Positions 14,964 through 19,779 of a DNA stretch of 19,779 nucleotides are shown one piece after another (within the stretch, counting starts at the first letter, position 1; every line of letters begins with the position of its first letter). The stretch comes from Prevotellaceae bacterium UBA5903. GTDB taxonomy: Bacteria; Bacteroidota; Bacteroidia; Bacteroidales; Bacteroidaceae. Below the pieces are notes generated by a model. That model made no database searches, was not told where the DNA came from, and saw only the letters and a program-made list of their open reading frames with translations. The DNA is taken from NCBI GenBank assembly GCA_002431845.1, contig DJEH01000110.1, positions 1 through 19,779 of the forward strand, read 5' to 3'. The translations under genes were made by a program, and so were the position numbers.

Positions 14964-16259
14964 ATGTTACTAAAAAAAATGTTAGGCTTTGATGCCAAAA
15001 GCATGAAGGTTAAAACAGAATTGGTGGCTGGTGTTACCACATTCTTAACCATGTGCTATATTTTAGCTGTAAATCCTACTATTCTTGCAAGTACGGGGAT
15101 GGATAAGGGGGCTTTGTTCACAAGTACGGCAATTGCTGCTGCTATTTCAACACTGCTACTTGCTTTTATGGCTAAATTGCCGTTTGCTCAAGCACCCAGC
15201 ATGGGACTAAATGCCTTCTTTGCCTATACTTTGTGCCAAGCTATGGGACTGACATGGCAACAGGCATTGGCTGTAATGCTTGTAGAAGGTATTCTTTTTA
15301 TATTGATAACTTTTTTCAATATCCGTGATATGATACTTGATAGCATTCCCACCAATTTGCGCTATGCTATATCTGCAGGTATTGGTATGTTTATTGCATT
15401 CATAGGATTGAAAAACGCACATATAATTGTGGCAAACCCCGATACATTTGTTAAGTTGGGCAGTTTTACGCACGAGTGTTTGTTGGGCATACTTTCAATA
15501 CTTGTAAGTGGAATGCTTATGGTGCGTGGTGTGAAAGGTTCGCTCTTTTATGGCATTCTTATTGCCACTTTGGTGGGAATTCCTATGGGAGTTACGCAAC
15601 TCAGCGAGGGGTGGACGCCCATTTCGGCTCCTCATAGTGTTGCACCGGTATTCTGTCATTTTGACTTTAGCAACATTTTCTCTCTCAAAATGGTGATGGT
15701 AATATTCTCATTGCTGCTTGTCAATATTTTTGATACGTTAGGGACTTTAGTAGGGTTAATTCAGAAAACAGGACTTTCAATAGAAGGTCGCATTCCACAT
15801 ATGCGTGAAGCCATGATGAGCGATGCTATTGGCACTACGGCAAGTGCATGTTTGGGAAGCAGCACGATAACTACGTATGTTGAGAGCGCATCGGGCATTG
15901 CCGAGGGTGGACGTTCTGGGCTTACTTCGTTGTTTGTCGGTTTGTTTTTTATTCTTTCTATATTCATTTCTCCTGTATTTCTTCTTATCCCTTCGGCTGC
16001 AACAAGTGGTGCTTTAGTAATGGTGGGGGTATTGATGGTAGACTCAGTAAAAAAAATTAACTTAGAGGATGTATCAGAAGCTTTTCCTGCATTTATAACT
16101 ATGATTACCATGGTGCTGTGTTATTCAATTGCCGATGGTATTTGCCTAGGCATATTGAGTTATGTTATTGTCAAATTATGTTCTGGCAAATGGCAACAGC
16201 TCAATATAACTCTTGTGGTATTGGCATTGCTCTTTATTCTAAACTATGCGTTTGACTAA
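14964..16259 (+). CDS. AzgA-type NCS2 purine permease (adenine/guanine/hypoxanthine uptake)
   Basis: This is a multi-pass inner-membrane transporter for purine bases, most likely proton-coupled, used for salvage. The N-terminus VKTELVAGVTTFLTMCYILAVNP (16-38) and the APSMGLNAFFAY segment (77-88) are typical of the AzgA subgroup of NCS2 rather than the uracil/xanthine subgroup. Later signatures are NIFDTLGTLVGL and the highly conserved SSTITTYVESASGIAEGGRSGLTSL region. About 12-14 membrane segments fill the 431 residues, a normal length. E. coli homologs (AdeP, AdeQ, GhxP, GhxQ) differ in substrate, and sequence alone does not settle which base is taken up. It has a long leader and converges on mltG. 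Confidence 0.92.
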   Translation: MLLKKMLGFDAKSMKVKTELVAGVTTFLTMCYILAVNPTILASTGMDKGALFTSTAIAAAISTLLLAFMAKLPFAQAPSMGLNAFFAYTLCQAMGLTWQQALAVMLVEGILFILITFFNIRDMILDSIPTNLRYAISAGIGMFIAFIGLKNAHIIVANPDTFVKLGSFTHECLLGILSILVSGMLMVRGVKGSLFYGILIATLVGIPMGVTQLSEGWTPISAPHSVAPVFCHFDFSNIFSLKMVMVIFSLLLVNIFDTLGTLVGLIQKTGLSIEGRIPHMREAMMSDAIGTTASACLGSSTITTYVESASGIAEGGRSGLTSLFVGLFFILSIFISPVFLLIPSAATSGALVMVGVLMVDSVKKINLEDVSEAFPAFITMITMVLCYSIADGICLGILSYVIVKLCSGKWQQLNITLVVLALLFILNYAFD

Positions 16260-16260
16260 T

Positions 16261-16315
16261 AAAATGAAAGCAGGTTTTGATAGTAACTCATACTTCAAAG
16301 CCTGCTTTCATTTTT
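16261..16315. terminator. Bidirectional terminator between convergent permease gene and mltG
   Basis: AAAATGAAAGCAGG (16261-16274) pairs perfectly with CCTGCTTTCATTTT (16301-16314). A further TTTTGA/TCAAAG extension with one G-U gives about 20 bp around a 14-nt loop. T-runs follow on both strands, so it can end transcription from both sides. It starts right after the permease stop. In 16316-16422 only a small TTGCAC/GTGCAA hairpin (16347-16368) is visible. Confidence 0.9.
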
Positions 16316-16422
16316 AAGAGTGGTTCTATAAAATCGGCCGTAATGATTGCACGTTGTCAAAAGTGCAAGGCATTCGGTAGAAATAGATGATAATCTAATG
16401 ATAGAATTAATAGAACAATTTT

Positions 16423-17445
16423 TTAATTAATTCCTTTTTTATTTAATGCGTCTGCATAGCGCTTAGCATTGGCTGTATGTTCGGTATAGGTGGCAGCAAA
16501 ATTGTGTGTACCCGAAAAATCCTCTTTAGCACACATATATAGATAGTTGTGGTGAACATAATGCAGCACAGATTCTATGGCATTGAGCGATGGAATGCAT
16601 ATAGGACCAATTGGAAGTCCTTCGTGCTGGTATGTATTGTAGGGGCTATTAACGCTCAAGTGGTTGAGCATGATGCGACGCAACGTAAAGTTTTTAAGTG
16701 CGAACTTAACCGTTGGGTCGGCTTGTAACTTCATGCCTTGATGTAAGCGGTTTAAATACATGCCAGCTATCATGGGACGCTCCTTCTCATTAGCAGATTC
16801 TTGCTCAACGATAGAAGCAAGGGTGTAAACTTCGTCGGGAGTAAGTCCTGCTTCTGAAGCTTGTTTAGTGCGTTTGCTTGTCCAAAATGCGTCGTGCTCT
16901 TTTTTCATTCTCTTTAAGAGCTTTTGAGGGGTGATGTCCCAATATACTTCGTAGGTGTTTGGCAAAAAAAGACAAGCTATGGTAGCAGTATCAACGTCTA
17001 AATGCTTTAGCAAAACAGAGTCTTTAAAGCAATTAGAAAGGGTAGTAGAATCAACTTCGAGTTGGTCGGATAAGCGTGCTGCAAGGTTATCCATAGTGTG
17101 AACTACAGGGATGACGAGCGATACTGCAGATTGGCGACCACCACGCAAGTTGCGCATCAAGCTTAAGGTGCTTATGCCGTTGCCAGTGCTATATCTTCCA
17201 GCATGGATGTGGGTTGAATAGCCAAAGAGTGCACTGCAAATTTTAAGACCGATAGTTTGCCTAGGATGGGCTGCTTTCTCAACTTTAACAAAAACAGAAT
17301 CTGTAGTGTCATCTTTGTCTATGTAAACAAAAGAAGGCTTGCTATTTGAACTGAAACTTGAGAAAAAAAGCCAGTAAGCGATTGCTAATATAATAATTAG
17401 CGATGCTCCAGCAATACTGAGAATCTTTTTAGTTTTGTTTGTCAT
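16423..17445 (-). CDS. mltG: Endolytic murein transglycosylase MltG (YceG-like)
   Basis: MltG is an inner-membrane-anchored lytic transglycosylase that cuts nascent glycan strands and sets peptidoglycan chain length. A short cytoplasmic start (MTNKTKK) leads into one membrane helix (about residues 8-28). The periplasmic domain carries the catalytic E214 in ASIVEQES, LQADPTVKFA, SPYNTYQHEGLPIGPICIPS, and GTHNFAATYTEH near the end, all family hallmarks. From the ATG at 17445 the protein has 340 residues, as usual. The reading frame stays open up to 17568, but that extension is unlike the family and lies upstream of the predicted -7 element at 17503-17496. It diverges from the acyl-CoA ligase gene. 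Confidence 0.94.
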   Translation of the reverse strand: MTNKTKKILSIAGASLIIILAIAYWLFFSSFSSNSKPSFVYIDKDDTTDSVFVKVEKAAHPRQTIGLKICSALFGYSTHIHAGRYSTGNGISTLSLMRNLRGGRQSAVSLVIPVVHTMDNLAARLSDQLEVDSTTLSNCFKDSVLLKHLDVDTATIACLFLPNTYEVYWDITPQKLLKRMKKEHDAFWTSKRTKQASEAGLTPDEVYTLASIVEQESANEKERPMIAGMYLNRLHQGMKLQADPTVKFALKNFTLRRIMLNHLSVNSPYNTYQHEGLPIGPICIPSLNAIESVLHYVHHNYLYMCAKEDFSGTHNFAATYTEHTANAKRYADALNKKGIN

Positions 17446-17495
17446 GATAAACACTTGTATTTCTTTTTCTGTTTTAAAGAACTGAATAATGTGTG

Positions 17496-17503
17496 CAAAA
17501 GTA
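17496..17503 (-). promoter_or_regulatory. Likely -7 element of mltG
   Basis: On the minus strand TACTTTTG matches TAnnTTTG and lies about 50 nt upstream of the mltG ATG at 17445. A good -33 TTTG was not found at the expected spacing. Confidence 0.45.
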
Positions 17504-17578
17504 CATGTTTTTTGCTCTTGATGATTATAAATCTCCAATTTTATTGAATAGCAAGTAGCGATACCCATACTTTTTTAC

Positions 17579-17586
17579 TAATTTTG
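17579..17586 (+). promoter_or_regulatory. Likely -7 element of the acyl-CoA ligase gene
   Basis: TAATTTTG matches TAnnTTTG, giving a start of transcription near 17592 and a leader of about 50 nt before the ATG at 17644. The expected -33 TTTG is not evident. This element and that of mltG point apart, with 75 bp between them. Confidence 0.45.
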
Positions 17587-17643
17587 CACAAAACAATTAT
17601 TAATGTGCCAAGCATCTACGGCTTGACTTTTTATCATTCCAAA

Positions 17644-19302
17644 ATGGAAAAATATACCGACTTTGTCGATTTGATAGCAGAGAGCCTAAAGCAAAATTGG
17701 GATATCGATGCATTAACAGACTATCAAGGCGTAACGCTGCAATATAAAGATGTGGCCCGTAAAATTGAAAAGCTACATATCTTGTTCGAAAATGCAGGTG
17801 TTATGAAAGGTGACAAAATTGCACTTTGTGGACGTAATAGTGCTAATTGGGCAACGGCATTTCTTGCAACGCTTACTTATGGTGCTGTGGCCGTTCCGAT
17901 ATTGCATGAGTTCAAAGCGCAACAAGTGCATGATATAGTAAACCACTCCGAAGCTAAAATCCTTTTTGTAGGAGATATGGCATGGCCAGAACTTAATGCA
18001 GAAGAGATGCCACACCTTGAGGGCATAATTAGCATTCCTGATTATTCGTTGCTTGTGTCGCGTACGGAAAAATTGACCGAGGCTCGTGAACACCTAAATG
18101 AATATTTTGGTAGGAAATATCCTAAGTATTTCCGTAAAGAGCATGTTAATTATCCTCATACTCCAGATCCTAATGCATTAGCGCTGATTAACTACACGAG
18201 TGGAACAACGTCGAACTCAAAAGGTGTGATGATTCCATTTCGTGCATTATGGTCTAACTATCAGTTTGCAGTTGAGGTGCTTGGCCCAAAGGTAAAACGT
18301 GGTGATCACGTAATCTCAATGTTGCCGCTTGCACACATGTATGGCATGGCCTTTGAGTTTATTTTTGAATTTATCCAAGGATGCCATGTCTATTACCTTA
18401 CGCGCATACCATCGCCTAAGATTGTGCTCAAAGCATTTGGCGAAATTAAGCCAGTAGTGGTAATATCTGTTCCTTTGATTATCGAAAAGATTATCAAAAA
18501 GAATGTATTGCCCAAATTGCAAACTCCAAGCATGAAAATGTTGCTGAAGTTGCCTTTTATAAGCGGACGCATTCTTGATAAAATACGCGAACATCTTGTG
18601 GCTGCTTTTGGTGGTAATTTCTATGAAATTATTATTGGCGGTGCCGCCTTTAATAGTGAGGTGGAGGATTTACTCAACAAAATCCGTTTCCCCTATACCG
18701 TAGGATATGGTGCAACAGAGTGTGCACCTATTATAGCCTATGAGGATTGGCACAAGTTCCGCAAAGGATCGTGCGGAAAGGCTGCTCCGCGTATGGAGAT
18801 TAAGATTGATAGTCCCGACCCTCAGCACGTTGTTGGCGAAATATTGACACGTGGTGAGAATGTGATGTTAGGCTATTTTAAAAACGAGGAAGCAACAAAA
18901 GCAACCTTGGTTGATGGATGGTATCATACAGGCGACTTAGGTGTGATGGATGCTGATGGAAATCTTTACATCCGTGGTCGTAGCAAAAATATGTTGCTTG
19001 GTGCTTCCGGACAAAACATCTATCCAGAGGAGATAGAAGATAAACTCAATACGCTCCCATATGTAAACGAAAGTATTGTTGTACAGCGTGGCGAAAAACT
19101 TGTAGGCTTGGTATACCCTGATTTTGACGAGGCAGAGAAAGCTGGGCTTGACGAAGATGGACTGCGTATGGCAATGGAGCAAAATCGCAAGGATCTTAAC
19201 AATATGGTGGCAGCTTATGAGCGTTTGTCTGGAATTGAAATATATAAAACAGAATTTGAGAAAACGCCTAAACGAAGTATCAAACGATTTATGTATAAAT
19301 AA
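17644..19302 (+). CDS. AMP-forming long-chain fatty acid--CoA ligase
   Basis: This ANL-superfamily enzyme activates a carboxylic acid with ATP to an acyl-adenylate and then to acyl-CoA. Motifs appear in order: phosphate loop YTSGTTSNSKG (about 184-194, with S in place of the usual G and P), the A5 motif GYGATECAPI, the hinge-region YHTGDLGVMD (about 427-436), RGRSKNMLLGASGQNIYPEEIE (about 445-466), and the C-terminal catalytic lysine region EKTPKRSIKRF. The ATG at 17644 gives 552 aa. The longer frame begins with a TTG at 17584 that lies inside the predicted -7 element, so it is unlikely. The long-chain substrate is inferred from overall resemblance. No other lipid genes flank it. Confidence 0.9.
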   Translation: MEKYTDFVDLIAESLKQNWDIDALTDYQGVTLQYKDVARKIEKLHILFENAGVMKGDKIALCGRNSANWATAFLATLTYGAVAVPILHEFKAQQVHDIVNHSEAKILFVGDMAWPELNAEEMPHLEGIISIPDYSLLVSRTEKLTEAREHLNEYFGRKYPKYFRKEHVNYPHTPDPNALALINYTSGTTSNSKGVMIPFRALWSNYQFAVEVLGPKVKRGDHVISMLPLAHMYGMAFEFIFEFIQGCHVYYLTRIPSPKIVLKAFGEIKPVVVISVPLIIEKIIKKNVLPKLQTPSMKMLLKLPFISGRILDKIREHLVAAFGGNFYEIIIGGAAFNSEVEDLLNKIRFPYTVGYGATECAPIIAYEDWHKFRKGSCGKAAPRMEIKIDSPDPQHVVGEILTRGENVMLGYFKNEEATKATLVDGWYHTGDLGVMDADGNLYIRGRSKNMLLGASGQNIYPEEIEDKLNTLPYVNESIVVQRGEKLVGLVYPDFDEAEKAGLDEDGLRMAMEQNRKDLNNMVAAYERLSGIEIYKTEFEKTPKRSIKRFMYK

Positions 19303-19336
19303 GGTTTTGATTAAAAACCCAACAGAAATGTTGTGG

Positions 19337-19386
19337 AGGTGCATAGGAGGTCTGCTTGTATGCACCTATACTACATAACCTTTTTT
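19337..19386 (+). terminator. Hairpin between the ligase gene and lptB, possible terminator
   Basis: AGGTGCATA (19337-19345) pairs perfectly with TATGCACCT (19359-19367) across a 13-nt loop. A TTTTTT run occurs at 19381-19386, but 13 nt beyond the stem, which is far for intrinsic termination. A second small hairpin, GGTTTT/AAAACC, occurs at 19303-19319. Either may be a leader structure of lptB rather than a terminator. Confidence 0.35.
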
Positions 19387-19390
19387 AGAT

Positions 19391-19779
19391 ATGATAGCTT
19401 TTTTCAATAAAAATAAGAAAGGAAACGCATCTACCGGAAGCAATAATAATGGCTATAATCATGAAGATGACGGAGCAAACCATAGCGAGTCTATGGTATT
19501 GCGTTCCGAAGGATTGATTAAAAAGTATGGTAAGCGTACGGTGGTGAATGGCGTGTCGTTCAATGTAAAACAGGGAGAGATTGTTGGATTGCTCGGTCCA
19601 AACGGAGCGGGTAAAACAACCTCGTTTTATATGACGACTGGTTTGGTAGTGCCCAATGGCGGACGCATTTACTTAAACAATCAGGAGATTACAAATGATC
19701 CTGTATACAAACGAGCGCAAAAGGGCATAGGATATTTGGCACAAGAAGCTTCGGTGTTTCGCAAAATGAGTGTGGAAGA
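19391..19779 (+). CDS. lptB: LptB, ATPase of the lipopolysaccharide export system (5' part, cut by the window edge)
   Basis: LptB hydrolyses ATP in the LptB2FG complex at the inner membrane, which extracts lipopolysaccharide and drives it across the envelope. The visible 129 codons cover the first part of the ABC domain: LIKKYGKRTVVNGVSFNVKQGEIVGLLGPNGAGKTTSFYMTTGLV, with the Walker A motif GPNGAGKT. The GYLAQEASVFRKMSV stretch follows, with the Q-loop glutamine and the LptB-typical 'QEASVFR'. The signature and Walker B motifs lie beyond the edge. The ATG at 19391 gives an unusual 34-residue polar extension (N, G, H and E rich). An internal ATG at 19493, before VLRSEGLIKKYG, matches where most LptB proteins begin. 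Confidence 0.9.
   Translation, partial: MIAFFNKNKKGNASTGSNNNGYNHEDDGANHSESMVLRSEGLIKKYGKRTVVNGVSFNVKQGEIVGLLGPNGAGKTTSFYMTTGLVVPNGGRIYLNNQEITNDPVYKRAQKGIGYLAQEASVFRKMSVE

Noticed and set aside
16347..16368. TTGCAC/GTGCAA hairpin between the permease gene and mltG
   Set aside because: The stem has only 6 bp with no T-run on either strand, and the strong bidirectional terminator nearby makes it unnecessary.
17446..17568. In-frame N-terminal extension of MltG
   Set aside because: It would place 41 residues before the short cytoplasmic start and membrane helix, and it overlaps the predicted promoter at 17496-17503.
1..19779. Search for mobile elements, CRISPR arrays, tRNA, rRNA and a defence system
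   Set aside because: No transposase, integrase, regularly spaced repeats, cloverleaf or defence-type domains were seen; the gene content is core metabolism and envelope functions.

Overview
The window looks like chromosomal DNA of a Bacteroidales bacterium, most probably Prevotella or a close relative. Three things point there: AT-rich coding sequence; gene families typical of the group (a GH77 glucanotransferase with paired CBM20 domains, a BatD-like protein, an AzgA-type permease); and several promoters of the Bacteroidetes form TTTG-N19/20-TAnnTTTG. No insertion sequence, phage gene, CRISPR array, tRNA or rRNA was seen. Nearly all of it reads as ordinary core genome; the less ordinary parts are noted below.

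Left part (1-3395). malQ (4-alpha-glucanotransferase) lies on the minus strand. It is followed by a weak terminator and by a well-formed minus-strand promoter that drives a gene off the left edge. The 428-bp gap between malQ and nadE holds a very good promoter and a rod-shaped structured RNA of about 175 nt, best read as a 6S-like RNA. An inverted repeat follows just before nadE.

Central plus-strand cluster (3396-11698). The order is nadE, a small secreted BatD-like protein, tsaC, a ClC chloride transporter with CBS domains, aroE, a DbpA-like DEAD-box helicase, a DUF4375/DMP19-like acidic protein, and smpB. Spacing is short and some genes overlap, so much of it is probably co-transcribed, with a partial terminator hairpin after the ClC gene. 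smpB has its own promoter inside the end of the preceding gene and ends at a strong terminator. The cluster joins NAD synthesis, tRNA t6A modification, aromatic amino acid synthesis, ribosome assembly and ribosome rescue.

Right part (11770-19779). A secreted protein shaped like a GH5_7 beta-mannanase comes first, but its catalytic motifs are all altered, so it is probably a pseudoenzyme. Then come the periplasmic protease htrA/degP with its own promoter, and an AzgA-type purine permease with a long structured 5' leader. That permease converges on mltG, with a 20-bp-stem bidirectional terminator between them. mltG and an acyl-CoA ligase gene diverge from a shared promoter region. The start of lptB, the ATPase of the lipopolysaccharide exporter, is cut by the right edge.

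I see no complete unknown defence or mobile system. The best leads are the mannanase-like pseudoenzyme, the structured RNA, the permease leader with competing stems, and the direct repeat upstream of htrA.
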